A stretch of 64,000 nucleotides of DNA, taken from Methanoregulaceae archaeon UBA467. GTDB lineage: Archaea; Halobacteriota; Methanomicrobia; Methanomicrobiales; Methanospirillaceae. The notes under the pieces were generated by a model. The model had not been told where the DNA came from, did no database searches, and saw only the letters and a program-made list of their open reading frames with translations. The position numbers and the translations under genes are program-made. The stretch spans positions 1 to 64,000 of the forward strand of contig DASP01000016.1 in the NCBI GenBank assembly GCA_002503825.1, given 5' to 3'. Shown piece by piece: positions 26,325 to 35,317 of this stretch; the first letter of the stretch is position 1, and each line of letters opens with the position of its first letter.

Positions 26325-27107
26325 TCAGGGACAGAATATATCTTTTAATTCCCGGGACGCTGATCCGGCGGTGCAGTCCAGCGTGATCGGCGTGATCGAT
26401 ACATTTCCTTTTCTGATGGCATGGACATCGGTGCCTTCCTCGGCATCCTCGATAAGCGGCCCGTTGATCCAGAAATATGGCCTTCCACGCGGATCAAGGC
26501 GTTTTTCCACGCCGGTAAGGAATAGTTTGTGGGCAAGCCTTGTTATCTCAAACCCTCCTTTCATGACTGACGGGATGTTTACGTTTATCACGTCGGCACC
26601 AGGCGGGAATTTTCGTTCAAGAAAGTGTGAACAGACCTCGCGTACAACTGATTTGGCATCTTCAAAACTTTGTGCGTAATATTTCGGGTCATCGAACTTG
26701 TCACCCTGGTCTTCCACCTGGAGCGAAAATGCAATTGCCGGTGTTCCCTGGTTTGATGCCTCAAGTGCGGCCCCGACAGTCCCTGATGTCATGATCGACT
26801 CAAACGAGAGATTCTCCCCGATATTAATCCCGCTCACCACCAGTGCAGGTTCGAGCCGGAGTGCATAGAGTCCGATAATAACAGAATCGGTTGGTTTTCC
26901 GCCGACTGCATACGCCCGCACGCCGTTCATCTCCACTTCCGTGGCACGGATGGGTTCAAATATGGAGATAGACCGGCCTACCGCACTTTGCTGCGTTGCA
27001 GGGGCAACAACGATAACCTCTGCAATCCCGGAGAGGGCATCATATGCTGCCCAGAGCCCGGCAGAGTTGATCCCGTCATCGTTTGTGAGCAGTATCCTTG
27101 GTTTCAT
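26325..27107 (-). CDS. surE: 5'/3'-nucleotidase SurE
   Basis: A 260-residue SurE phosphatase acting on nucleoside monophosphates. The metal-site motifs are visible: LLTNDDGINSAGL at residues 5-17 (Asp pair), the VVAPATQQSAVGRSIS segment near 34-49 (Ser), and LVVSGINIGENL near 85-96 (Asn). The open frame extends to 27149, but the ATG at 27107 matches the family, with a GGTGA just upstream. Faces away from mfnD. Confidence 0.93.
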   Translation of the reverse strand: MKPRILLTNDDGINSAGLWAAYDALSGIAEVIVVAPATQQSAVGRSISIFEPIRATEVEMNGVRAYAVGGKPTDSVIIGLYALRLEPALVVSGINIGENLSFESIMTSGTVGAALEASNQGTPAIAFSLQVEDQGDKFDDPKYYAQSFEDAKSVVREVCSHFLERKFPPGADVINVNIPSVMKGGFEITRLAHKLFLTGVEKRLDPRGRPYFWINGPLIEDAEEGTDVHAIRKGNVSITPITLDCTAGSASRELKDIFCP

Positions 27108-27188
27108 GTCACCAGACCATAGGAGACAGGGACACAAATAACTGATCAATCGGTATGCTCATCTTTCCGGCACTCCAATTATTACCGG

Positions 27189-28076
27189 ATGAAGGCACTA
27201 CTCGCCGAATATACCGTTTTCCACGACCCCGGGCTCGCTCCTGAAGGAGCGGCAATGCTTGGTGTGCTCTCTGAAAGTTTCAGGCGCTGCGGGTACGAGG
27301 TAGTGCAGCCACAAAGCGGGGATTTCGATCGTGAAATCCGTCGCCTGGCTCCTGACTGTGACGTGGGCCTTGTCATCGCCCCCGATGATATCCTCCCATC
27401 GTTTACGGAGACCCTCGGACACCTGACCCATAACCTCGGGTGCGGCACCATGAGCGCCGCGATATGTGCCAACAAGCGGCAGTCCGGCCGGATCCTTTCC
27501 CGCCATGGCATTGCCGTTCCTGAAGAAGTGGCATCAGGGAAAAAAGTGATAAAACCCGTGACGGGGTGCGGTTCCTCAGGCGTGCGGATCACAGAACTTC
27601 CTCCCGGCGAAAATGAGATCGGCCAGGAGTATATCCCCGGTGAACCCCTGAGTGTCAGCCTGATCGGGAGCAGGGTCGTCGGCAACGCCTGCATGTATTA
27701 CAGCGGTGATGAACCGCTGGTCCTTTCGATAAACAGGCAGAATATTGAAATTGACCGTGACGGGCATTTCAGGTACCTGGGCGGCATTACGCCGGTCCTG
27801 CACGAGCGCTCGGACGAGATCGTCAAAACTGCCGTATCGGCCCTCAAAGTCCTCGGGTGCCAGGGGTATACGGGAGTCGACGTCATTGTGGCCGACAGGG
27901 TATACGTGGTCGACGTAAACCCGCGCATTACCACCAGCATCACCGGCATCGCTGCCTGCATGGAGGAAGAGATTGCAGACCTGCTGATCAGGGCTTCCCG
28001 CGGCGAACCGATGCCGGAGATCCATATGACCGGGACCGTGCAGTTTGACAGCCGCGGGAAGGTGACAGGCCTGTGA
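27189..28076 (+). CDS. mfnD: Tyramine--L-glutamate ligase (methanofuran biosynthesis)
   Basis: A 295-residue ATP-grasp enzyme matching MfnD, which joins glutamate to tyramine in methanofuran synthesis. The ATP-grasp parts are seen as KKVIKPVTGCGSSGVR near residues 117-132, QEYIPGEPLSVSL near 142-154 and the metal-binding VDVNPRITTSITG near 240-252. The N-terminal ALLAEYTVFHDPGLAPEGAAML also fits. Its stop overlaps the mfnF start by four bases, and MfnF acts later in the same pathway, which strengthens the call. Methanofuran is the C1 carrier of the first step of methanogenesis from CO2. Confidence 0.88.
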   Translation: MKALLAEYTVFHDPGLAPEGAAMLGVLSESFRRCGYEVVQPQSGDFDREIRRLAPDCDVGLVIAPDDILPSFTETLGHLTHNLGCGTMSAAICANKRQSGRILSRHGIAVPEEVASGKKVIKPVTGCGSSGVRITELPPGENEIGQEYIPGEPLSVSLIGSRVVGNACMYYSGDEPLVLSINRQNIEIDRDGHFRYLGGITPVLHERSDEIVKTAVSALKVLGCQGYTGVDVIVADRVYVVDVNPRITTSITGIAACMEEEIADLLIRASRGEPMPEIHMTGTVQFDSRGKVTGL

Positions 28077-29008
28077 TCGGGATCGATGTCGGCGGGGCCA
28101 ATTTAAAAATTGTCGATGAAAAGGGCGTTTCCATCCATTATTGTCCTCTCTTTGAGGGTGCACCGCTGCGGGAGCTCCTCGCCCTGCACAGGGAGCACGG
28201 GAATGATACTGCATATGTCGTGATGAGCGGCGAACTTGTCGACTGTTTCGAGTCAAAGCAGGAGGGAATATCATTTATCGTCGACGCCGTGAAGGAGGTT
28301 TTCCCTTCTGCAGTGTTTTACGGGACAGACGGGAGATTTCACGCAGGAGCCGTACCTGCACTTGCCGCCGCAAACTGGCTGGCCTCGGCAGATTACCTCC
28401 GCAGCCAGTATCCTGGCGGGATCTTCGTCGATTTCGGGAGTACTACTGCGGATATCGTCCCGCTGACCGATTTTGATTCGCTCCTTGGTCTGACCGACCT
28501 CAAACGACTGCAAAAGGGGTATCTCATTTATACGGGAGTGCTTCGGACCAGTATTCCAACGCTCCTTCACTCCGTTTCACTTGCCGGTGTGAAAACCCCG
28601 CTTTCCACCGAGTTCTTCTCCCAGAGTGCAGATGCGCATCTTGTACTTGGTCATATCCCAGAAGGCCTTTATTCATGCGATACCCCGGACAAGGGTCCGA
28701 AAACCCGGGTTGCCAGCCTGCGAAGGCTTGCCCGGACAGTATGCGCAGATCTCGACGAGATCGGCGGGGAGGGTGCCATGGAGATTGCACGGGCTTTCTG
28801 GAAAGTGCAGGGGGACATAATAACAGAAGGCATCCGGGCCGTAAGAGAGAAAACAGGGGCTGATACAGTGCTGACTGCAGGCATCGGCGCACCCCTTATC
28901 GCACCCCTGTCCGGCGGCGTGGACCTCTCACGACTCTGCGGGCCTGCTGCAGATGCCCTGCCTGCCTTCGCCGTACGCGAGGTGGCACAACGGACTCCCG
29001 GGCTTTGA
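28073..29008 (+). CDS. mfnF: MfnF-type methanofuran synthase component (hydantoinase/oxoprolinase fold)
   Basis: A 311-residue protein of the ASKHA fold. The phosphate-binding motifs are IGIDVGGANLKIVD at residues 2-15 and GIFVDFGSTTADIVPL near 118-133. It matches MfnF, which couples the tyramine-glutamate half of methanofuran to the aminomethylfuran half. The GTG start at 28073 lies inside the mfnD stop. The gene context, mfnD then mfnF, is a known arrangement in methanogens. A small zinc-ribbon gene overlaps its stop. Confidence 0.86.
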   Translation: MIGIDVGGANLKIVDEKGVSIHYCPLFEGAPLRELLALHREHGNDTAYVVMSGELVDCFESKQEGISFIVDAVKEVFPSAVFYGTDGRFHAGAVPALAAANWLASADYLRSQYPGGIFVDFGSTTADIVPLTDFDSLLGLTDLKRLQKGYLIYTGVLRTSIPTLLHSVSLAGVKTPLSTEFFSQSADAHLVLGHIPEGLYSCDTPDKGPKTRVASLRRLARTVCADLDEIGGEGAMEIARAFWKVQGDIITEGIRAVREKTGADTVLTAGIGAPLIAPLSGGVDLSRLCGPAADALPAFAVREVAQRTPGL

Positions 29009-29244
29009 GCATCCTGTTGTTCGCGGCATCGATTGCCGTTACACTTGTGCTCTACCGCATGGGATTTCCATTCTTCTTTGTTTTTCTCTTCATCCCGCTT
29101 ATACCGTTCTTCCGGTCCGGAAAAAAAGTGAAACGCTGCCCGGCGTGCGGGTACGAGACCGTTTCAGACAGGGTTGAATTCTGTCCCTATGACGGCACGC
29201 CGTTACACCCTGCGGGAGGCGAGGATGGAGAGGGACATCACTGA
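29005..29244 (+). CDS. Small membrane protein with C-terminal zinc ribbon
   Basis: A 79-residue protein with a hydrophobic N-terminal half (about residues 2-37, one or two helices) and a cytoplasmic zinc ribbon, CPAC near 45-48 and CPYDGTPL near 60. It starts with a TTG that overlaps the mfnF stop by four bases, so it is probably translated with mfnDF. The 3' end overlaps the convergent zinc-ribbon gene by 42 bases. I do not recognise a family; a link to methanofuran synthesis is only by position. Confidence 0.6.
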   Translation: MSILLFAASIAVTLVLYRMGFPFFFVFLFIPLIPFFRSGKKVKRCPACGYETVSDRVEFCPYDGTPLHPAGGEDGEGHH

Positions 29245-29691
29245 GTCAGGTATCCGGATCCCGAATATGTTCGTCGTCGGTATATGGCCTATATCCATCA
29301 TCGCGTAATTCCTTACAGATCCGCGGTCAATCTGTATGCCAAGCTGCCCCATCACCACGGCTACCCGGTGAAGAGGCATCTCTTCGGCAAGTACGATGCA
29401 GAGATCGACCACGGGAGAACCGATCCGGGTATCGGGATAAAAGGGGGCATGTGCGGACGAGACCCGGCCGCACACGGAACAGCGAAACCTTTTGACCCTG
29501 ACGACGACATCCCGTCCCGTATCGTTTTCAATTAATGTGACGAACTTCCTGCTCTTCGAGTCATACCCTGACAGCGGTCCCCCGCAATGCGGACATGCCG
29601 GGAGGTGGGTGAACTCATGTCCGTCTGCTCCTATCAGGGCATTCTGTATAACCGCGGCCAGCATGGGCGGAACCCTTACTTTTTTTTTCAT
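29203..29691 (-). CDS. Zinc-ribbon protein with transposase-leader-like features
   Basis: A 162-residue protein with one four-Cys zinc ribbon (CPHCGG near residues 33-38, CSVCG near 72-76), followed by a helical segment (VVDLCIVLAEEMPLHRVAVVMGQLGIQIDRGSVRNY) that resembles the helix-turn-helix leader of some transposases. No DDE catalytic domain follows, so this may be a domesticated leader domain or an unrelated regulator. GGAG six bases before the ATG supports expression. The start has a run of nine A, which could slip. Confidence 0.55.
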   Translation of the reverse strand: MKKKVRVPPMLAAVIQNALIGADGHEFTHLPACPHCGGPLSGYDSKSRKFVTLIENDTGRDVVVRVKRFRCSVCGRVSSAHAPFYPDTRIGSPVVDLCIVLAEEMPLHRVAVVMGQLGIQIDRGSVRNYAMMDIGHIPTTNIFGIRIPDSVMSLSILASRRV

Positions 29692-29817
29692 ACGATTCTC
29701 CTCTCCCCGGTTCGTATCATTCTGCGCAACCGGATTTAAAAAAATAAATAATAAATTAATTTTTTATTATGTTCATTACATGTGGTTATCATGCTTCCAC
29801 CACTACCCACTAATATT

Positions 29818-29858
29818 CATCAATTTTTGTGATGTTAATCATTACTGTTAAATAATGA
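29818..29858 (+). promoter_or_regulatory. Two adjacent dyads upstream of fdhA
   Basis: CATCA-atttttg-TGATG (29818-29834) and TCATTA-ctgttaaa-TAATGA (29839-29858) lie 35-75 bases before the fdhA start, in AT-rich sequence. They may be operators or mRNA hairpins controlling formate dehydrogenase. No experimental link is known to me. Confidence 0.4.
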
Positions 29859-29892
29859 CCATGGCGAGATCTGTATGTTAGAGGAAAATACC

Positions 29893-31959
29893 ATGGACGT
29901 TAAGTATGTTCAGACAACCTGTCCCTACTGTGGAACAGGATGCACGTTCAATCTCGTGGTAAAAGATGGAAAAGTCGTTGATACCGCACCGTATCACCGC
30001 TCGCCCGTCAATGAAGGCAAGGTATGCCCCAAGGGCACCTATGCACACGAGTTCGTGAACCACCCCGATCGCCTGACCGTGCCGCTCATCAAAAAGGACG
30101 GCAAGTTTGTCGAGGCCAGCTGGGACGAGGCATATGACCTGATTGCAAAGAAATTCAAGCAGTACAAGCCTGACGAGTGCGCCTGCCTCTCATCCGCACG
30201 TGTCTCCAACGAGGAGAACTACGTAATGATGAAGTTCGCCCGCGGTGTCATGAAGACCCGTCACATTGACCACTGCGCACGACTCTGCCACGCATCCACC
30301 GTGGCCGGCCTTGCTTCCACGTTCGGCTCGGGTGCAATGACCAATTCGATCCTTGACATTGCAGAATCCAAGTGCATGTTCATTCTCGGGAGCAACACAT
30401 TCGAGCAGCACCCGCTGATTGGACGGAAAGTGATGCAGGCGAAGGCAAAGGGAGCAAAACTCATCTACGCAGACCCGCGTTTCACCCCCACCGCCAGGCA
30501 GGCTGACCTCTACATGCAGTTCCGCTCAGGCAGTGATGTCGCCATCTTAAACGGCATGATGCAGGAGATCATTAAGAACGGCTGGGAGGACAAGGAGTTC
30601 ATCGCAAAGCGGACCAAGGACTTTGACAAGCTCAAAGAAATGGTCATGAAGCCCGAGTACTCGCTTGAAAATGTCTCCAGCATATCGGGAATCCCGGTTG
30701 AACAGTTAAAGACCGCCGCCGAGTGGTTCGCGAAGGCCGAGTCGGCCTGTATACTCTACTCGATGGGTATCACGCAGCACACGACGGGTGTTGACAACGT
30801 CAGGTCTGTTGCAAACATCCAGATGCTCACCGGGAACCTCGGCAAGGCCGGAGCTGGTGTGAATGCACTCCGTGGCCAGAACAACGTGCAGGGCGCCTGC
30901 GACATGGGTGCACTGCCGGTCGTCTTTACCGGGTACCAGAAGGTCATCGACGAGGCAGCCCACAAGAAGTTCGCCGATGCATGGGGATTCCCGGACGGGA
31001 TCTGCGAGGCCAAGAACGGGTACGAAGTGACCACCATGATGGATGTCCTCGCCGACAAGCCGGGCGAGCTCAAGTGCATGTTCATTATGGGCGAGAACCC
31101 GATGATCTCGGACCCCGACCTCCACCACGTGGAAAAGGCAATCAAGAACCTCGAGTTCCTCGTCGTGCAGGATATCTTCATGACCGAGACATCAGAACTT
31201 GCAGATGTTGTCCTTCCCGCATGCTGTTACGCAGAAAAGGACGGTACGCAGACCAGCACCGAGCGCCGTGTCCAGATGTGGAGAACGGCACAGGCTCCGC
31301 CGGGACAGGCAAAACTCGACTGGCAGATAATGTCTGAAATCGCGGCAAAAATGGGATATGAGAAACAGTTTGCATGGAAGAGTGCCGAGGAGATCTTCAC
31401 CGAGATCGCCAAGGTTACTCCGTCATACGCCGGCATGAACTATGAAAGGCTGAACAAGCCTGAGGCACTTCACTGGCCCTGCCCCACAGTGGAACACCCG
31501 GGAACACCGATCCTGCACAAGGAGAAGTTCGCCCACCCAGACGGACTCGGCCAGTTCTTCGCAGTCGAATTCAAGCCCCCGGCAGAAGTCCCGGATGCAG
31601 AATATCCGTTTATCCTGACGACCGGCCGCTGCCTGTGGCACTGGCATACCGGAACCATGACCCGCCGTTCCGACGACCTCGAGGCTGAAGAGCCGACCGG
31701 ATGGATCGAGATCAATCCCGAGGACGCAAAAGCACTCGGAATCACGGACAAGGAAATAGTCAGGGCAATGACCCGCCGTGGCGAAGTGAATGTACCCGCC
31801 CGTGTCACAAAGAATATTATGAAAGGCGTGATGTTCATGCCGTTCCACTTCAAGGAATGTGCAGCAAACGTCCTGACCAACAACGCACTCGACCCCATCG
31901 CCAAGATCCCCGAGTTCAAGGCATGTGCTGTCAAGGTTGAAAAGATCCAGGGGGCCTGA
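29893..31959 (+). CDS. fdhA: Formate dehydrogenase alpha subunit (F420-type)
   Basis: A 688-residue molybdopterin (Mo or W) enzyme that oxidises formate. The N-terminal 4Fe-4S site is CPYCGTGC (C10, C13, C17) with a last Cys in GKVCPKG. The metal ligand, which is Sec in some homologues, is Cys132 here in CARLCHASTV; the codon is TGC. The His next to it is the catalytic His. The frame also opens at an ATG at 29875; the ATG at 29893 is preferred because GAGG sits eight bases upstream. Two bases after its stop fdhB begins. FdhAB feeds electrons to F420. Confidence 0.96.
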   Translation: MDVKYVQTTCPYCGTGCTFNLVVKDGKVVDTAPYHRSPVNEGKVCPKGTYAHEFVNHPDRLTVPLIKKDGKFVEASWDEAYDLIAKKFKQYKPDECACLSSARVSNEENYVMMKFARGVMKTRHIDHCARLCHASTVAGLASTFGSGAMTNSILDIAESKCMFILGSNTFEQHPLIGRKVMQAKAKGAKLIYADPRFTPTARQADLYMQFRSGSDVAILNGMMQEIIKNGWEDKEFIAKRTKDFDKLKEMVMKPEYSLENVSSISGIPVEQLKTAAEWFAKAESACILYSMGITQHTTGVDNVRSVANIQMLTGNLGKAGAGVNALRGQNNVQGACDMGALPVVFTGYQKVIDEAAHKKFADAWGFPDGICEAKNGYEVTTMMDVLADKPGELKCMFIMGENPMISDPDLHHVEKAIKNLEFLVVQDIFMTETSELADVVLPACCYAEKDGTQTSTERRVQMWRTAQAPPGQAKLDWQIMSEIAAKMGYEKQFAWKSAEEIFTEIAKVTPSYAGMNYERLNKPEALHWPCPTVEHPGTPILHKEKFAHPDGLGQFFAVEFKPPAEVPDAEYPFILTTGRCLWHWHTGTMTRRSDDLEAEEPTGWIEINPEDAKALGITDKEIVRAMTRRGEVNVPARVTKNIMKGVMFMPFHFKECAANVLTNNALDPIAKIPEFKACAVKVEKIQGA

Positions 31960-31961
31960 AA

Positions 31962-33197
31962 ATGGTAGCAAAAGGTGAGATGGTCTATGCATGGACCAGT
32001 GATGCAGATATTGCAGCAAAGGCAGAGTGTGGCGGGGCAGTCACCGGACTCCTCAAGTTCGCGCTCGAGAAAAAGATTGTCGACGCGGTATTTGCCATTA
32101 AGAAGGGGCAGGACATCTATGACGCAGTCCCCGCACTGATTACGAACCCGGCCGACCTCAAGGACACGGCAGGTTCACTGCACTGCGGGACGCTGCTCCT
32201 CTCCAAGCTCGTCAAGAAATACCTTGACGGTGCAAATAACATGAAGATCGCAATGCCTGTCAAGGGCTGCGACATGATGGGGCTCTACGAGCTCGCCAAG
32301 AGACAGCAGGTCAACCTCGACAACATCATCATGATCGGTGTCAACTGTGGGGGTACAGTCAGCCCCATTACGGCACGGAAAATGATTGCTGACAAGTTCG
32401 GCGTTGATCCTAACGTTGTTCACAAGGAAGAGATCGACAAGGGCCAGTTTATCATCGAGTACGAGGGCGGCCACAAGGGCATCTCAATCGATGAACTGGA
32501 AGAGGAAGGATACGGGCGCCGGAGCAACTGCCGCCGCTGCAAGCTCAAAATCCCGCGCCAGGCAGACCTTGCCTGCGGGAACTGGGGTGTCATCGGCGAC
32601 AAGGCCGGGAAGGCAACCTTTGTTGAGGTATGCAGCGAGAAGGGTGCAAACCTCCTCGAACAGGCCGTCAAGGCCGGTGTGATCAAGACCGAGAAAGCAG
32701 ACCCGAAGGGAATCGAGATCCGCAAGAAAGTCGAGTCGGCAATGCTCAAGCTTGGCGACAAGTGGCGGGCAAAGGACTTTGAAGGTCTCGGCGAAGGGCG
32801 TGCACGCCTTGAAAAGATCATGAAGGAGACCTCGAGGTGCATCAAGTGCTACCAGTGCATTGACAACTGTCCGATCTGCTACTGTGTAGAGTGCAGCACC
32901 AAGAAGCCATACCTGGTCAAGCCGGGTGAGGTCCCGCCGAACTTCATGTTCCACCTGATCAGGTTCGCCCACATTTCAGACTCCTGTATCAACTGTGGCC
33001 AGTGCCAGGAACTCTGTGCAATGGATATTCCAAATGCACTCTTCATGCACGCACAGCAGACCGAGCTCGAAAAGATGTTCGGCTACACGCCGGGTGTCAA
33101 CATGGACCTTCCGCTCATGGCGCTTGTAGAAGAGCGTGAAGAGCGTGACAGGCTGTCCGCAACCGGAAGCGACCAGATATTTGATATATTCAAATAA
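31962..33197 (+). CDS. fdhB: Formate dehydrogenase beta subunit, F420-reducing
   Basis: A 411-residue FrhB/FdhB-family flavoprotein that passes electrons from FdhA to coenzyme F420. The FrhB-type N-terminal half binds FAD and F420 (MIGVNCGGTVSP near 125, YGRRSNCRRCKLKIPRQADLACG near 182-204). The C-terminal half carries two 4Fe-4S motifs, CIKCYQCIDNCPICYC near 287-302 and CINCGQCQELCAMD near 342-355. Co-transcribed with fdhA. No fdhC formate transporter is adjacent, so uptake must be encoded elsewhere. Confidence 0.96.
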   Translation: MVAKGEMVYAWTSDADIAAKAECGGAVTGLLKFALEKKIVDAVFAIKKGQDIYDAVPALITNPADLKDTAGSLHCGTLLLSKLVKKYLDGANNMKIAMPVKGCDMMGLYELAKRQQVNLDNIIMIGVNCGGTVSPITARKMIADKFGVDPNVVHKEEIDKGQFIIEYEGGHKGISIDELEEEGYGRRSNCRRCKLKIPRQADLACGNWGVIGDKAGKATFVEVCSEKGANLLEQAVKAGVIKTEKADPKGIEIRKKVESAMLKLGDKWRAKDFEGLGEGRARLEKIMKETSRCIKCYQCIDNCPICYCVECSTKKPYLVKPGEVPPNFMFHLIRFAHISDSCINCGQCQELCAMDIPNALFMHAQQTELEKMFGYTPGVNMDLPLMALVEEREERDRLSATGSDQIFDIFK

Positions 33198-33225
33198 TCC
33201 CCGGGCTTCTGACCCCAAAATATCC

Positions 33226-33231
33226 TTTTTT
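33226..33231 (+). terminator. Poly-T stop after fdhAB
   Basis: Six T about 29 bases after the fdhB stop, with no further gene on this strand nearby. The remaining sequence up to 33420 shows nothing recognisable. Confidence 0.4.
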
Positions 33232-33420
33232 CACGCACTGTTCATTCCCTGCATCAATACATCAGCAAGATCCGTGTGGATTTTTACCGGAGATATCGGA
33301 TAACCAGGACACTGAACAGATAACAGACATATAAACCTGCTTTTCCAGGAAAAGTTGAGGCAGGACCCCGGTATGTTAAAAGAAGGGGCCCTCCTGACAA
33401 AGACCGAATCTGAATTTTAT

Positions 33421-33838
33421 CTATTCATTTCTTTCTGCAAATTCAACCTCTGTCCAGTCCCGGATTTGATCCGTCAGCCTCCTGAACCCGGCAAGGATAT
33501 CGTCATCATCACCTGATTCGGCCGGGTTCTGAAACGGGTGATGAATGATTTGGTCCGCCCGTGGAAGGACCTGGCATACCTCGTCCACGCAGTCACAGAG
33601 GGTGATAACAGGACTTCCATTCATCCCCATGAACTCCTTTCGGAGACTTCGAACGCTGGCCGGAGATATCGATTCCCGACACCCCCATGAGTTTTACCGC
33701 ATACGGGCTTACACCGTCGGGAGCCGTCCCGGCTGGAAAGACCGGATAACGGTCCCCGTCACGATGTCGCAGGAGACCTTCCGCCATCTGCAACCGCACC
33801 GGATTACAGGTGCATACAAACAGTACGGCTGGTTTTAC
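33421..33838 (-). pseudogene. Broken ArsC-type low-molecular-weight phosphatase/arsenate reductase gene
   Basis: Two overlapping frames together read as an ArsC-family protein. The first (from about 33838) gives VLFVCTCNPVRLQMAEG, where C-x5-R is the phosphatase loop, then SAGT-like PAGTAPDGVSPYAVKLM and GIDISGQRSKS. The second frame (to 33421) continues with MNGSPVITLCD and the C-terminal helix ILAGFRRLTDQIRD. The switch is near 33630-33650 and needs a one-base indel. No ATG, GTG or TTG exists before the loop in the first frame, and the second loop Cys of ArsC (N-S-C-R) is lost (NPVR). It follows phoU by about 38 bases, so it was likely the last gene of the phosphate operon. Confidence 0.7.
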
Positions 33839-33875
33839 AACAGCGTCACCAGGCAGAGTGCACCTTCCCGGGAGT

Positions 33876-34538
33876 TTATTTTATCTCGATCCGTTCCCCG
33901 GTGACGAGGTAATAGACTTTCTCTGCAATCTTGCAGGAATGGTCGGCACAGCGCTCAAGGTACCGGGCGACCATCAGGTAATTGGTACACCGGGTAATCA
34001 GCCTTGGATCCTCCATCATGTAGGTGATCCCTTCGCGAAAGATCGTATGCCGCAGTGCGTCGACACGGTCGTCCCGCTCGGAATGATGCGAGATATAGGT
34101 TAGATCTTCCAGCTCGTAGCCCCTGAGTGCGTCATCAATCATTGAGAGAACAAGGTCACCCATATGGGGAAGAGAGAGCGCTGTGACAAGATCGGTATAT
34201 TTTGTCTCATTATTGATGGTTTTTATCACAACGTTGGCGATATCCTTTCCATACCTGCCAATCCGCTCATTGGCAGCGATTACCTTTAATGAACAGACTA
34301 TCATCCGCATATCCCTGGCAACGGGCTGGTACAGGGCAATCAGCCTGTATATCTCCTCTTCCAGGGTTTCGTTAAGATGTGTAAGCTCCTCTTTTCTTTT
34401 TTTGACCGACTCGGCGAGTCTGAGATCGTTTCGTTCCAGTGCAACCATTGAGTCCCGGAGCATGGACCGTGAATGGGCACTCATAACAAGGATCTGTTTT
34501 TTCTTTCCGGCAAGTTCCGCATGAAATTTCTCTGACAT
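33876..34538 (-). CDS. phoU: Phosphate signalling protein PhoU
   Basis: A 220-residue all-helical protein made of two PhoU three-helix repeats, with acidic metal-binding stretches (for example ANERIGRYGKDIANVVI near residue 91 and the matching YLERCADHSCKIAEKVYYL near 193). PhoU restrains phosphate uptake by Pst. The ATG at 34538 is chosen over a GTG at 34544 because AGGTG sits seven bases before it. It starts 10 bases after pstB and is part of the pst operon. Confidence 0.92.
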   Translation of the reverse strand: MSEKFHAELAGKKKQILVMSAHSRSMLRDSMVALERNDLRLAESVKKRKEELTHLNETLEEEIYRLIALYQPVARDMRMIVCSLKVIAANERIGRYGKDIANVVIKTINNETKYTDLVTALSLPHMGDLVLSMIDDALRGYELEDLTYISHHSERDDRVDALRHTIFREGITYMMEDPRLITRCTNYLMVARYLERCADHSCKIAEKVYYLVTGERIEIK

Positions 34539-34548
34539 TTCCACACAC

Positions 34549-35310
34549 CTATCCGAACCGGCCGGTGATGTAATTTTCGGTCAGTTCTTTATTCGGGTTT
34601 TCGAAAATCTGGGCTGTTTCACCGTATTCAATCATCTCGCCAAGGTACATGAAACCGGTATAATCACTGACACGCGATGCCTGCTGCATGTTGTGGGTGA
34701 CAATGATGACACAATAATTTTTCTTGAGTTCATCGATAAGGGACTCAATTTTTGAGGTTGCAATCGGGTCGAGTGCCGAGCATGGCTCGTCCATCAGGAT
34801 GACCTCGGGCTCAACGGCAAGGGTCCGTGCGATGCAGAGGCGCTGCTGCTGACCGCCCGAAAGGCCCATTGCCGATTCAGAAAGACGATCCTTTACCTCT
34901 TCCCAGAGTGCAGCATTTCTCAGGCTTTTTTCCACAATTGCATCAAGTTGTTTCCGGTCGGAAATCCCGTGCACTCTCGGGCCGTACGCAACATTTTCAT
35001 AGACGGACTTCGGGAACGGGTTTGGTTTCTGGAAAACCATGCCGATCGCCCTCCTGATCTCAACCGGGTCGGCACCGTTTGCATAGATATTTTTGCCGTG
35101 GTAATTGATGCTGCCAGAAATCCGGCAGTGGTCCACAAGGTCGTTCATGCGGTTGAAACAGCGTATCAGGGTGGACTTTCCACACCCTGACGGCCCGATG
35201 AGGGCCGTGACATGGCGATCTTTTACTTCGATTGAGACCGACCGCAGGGCCCGGGTGTCACCGTACCACAGGTCGAGGTTTTCTGTTGTCAGTATTGTTG
35301 ATTCGGACAA
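34549..35310 (-). CDS. pstB: Phosphate ABC transporter ATP-binding protein PstB
   Basis: A 253-residue ABC ATPase. Walker A GPSGCGKST near residues 38-46, Q-loop VFQKPNPFPKSVYENVAYG near 92-110, signature LSGGQQQRL near 149 and Walker B ILMDEPCSALDP near 170 are all intact. The NPFP Q-loop is typical of PstB. It powers the fused PstC-PstA permease encoded just upstream (eight-base gap). Confidence 0.96.
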   Translation of the reverse strand: MSESTILTTENLDLWYGDTRALRSVSIEVKDRHVTALIGPSGCGKSTLIRCFNRMNDLVDHCRISGSINYHGKNIYANGADPVEIRRAIGMVFQKPNPFPKSVYENVAYGPRVHGISDRKQLDAIVEKSLRNAALWEEVKDRLSESAMGLSGGQQQRLCIARTLAVEPEVILMDEPCSALDPIATSKIESLIDELKKNYCVIIVTHNMQQASRVSDYTGFMYLGEMIEYGETAQIFENPNKELTENYITGRFG

Positions 35311-35317
35311 TTTTTTT

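Noticed and set aside
30286..30288. Selenocysteine at the FdhA active site
   Set aside because: The codon is TGC (Cys), and no TGA interrupts the frame; no need for a SECIS element.
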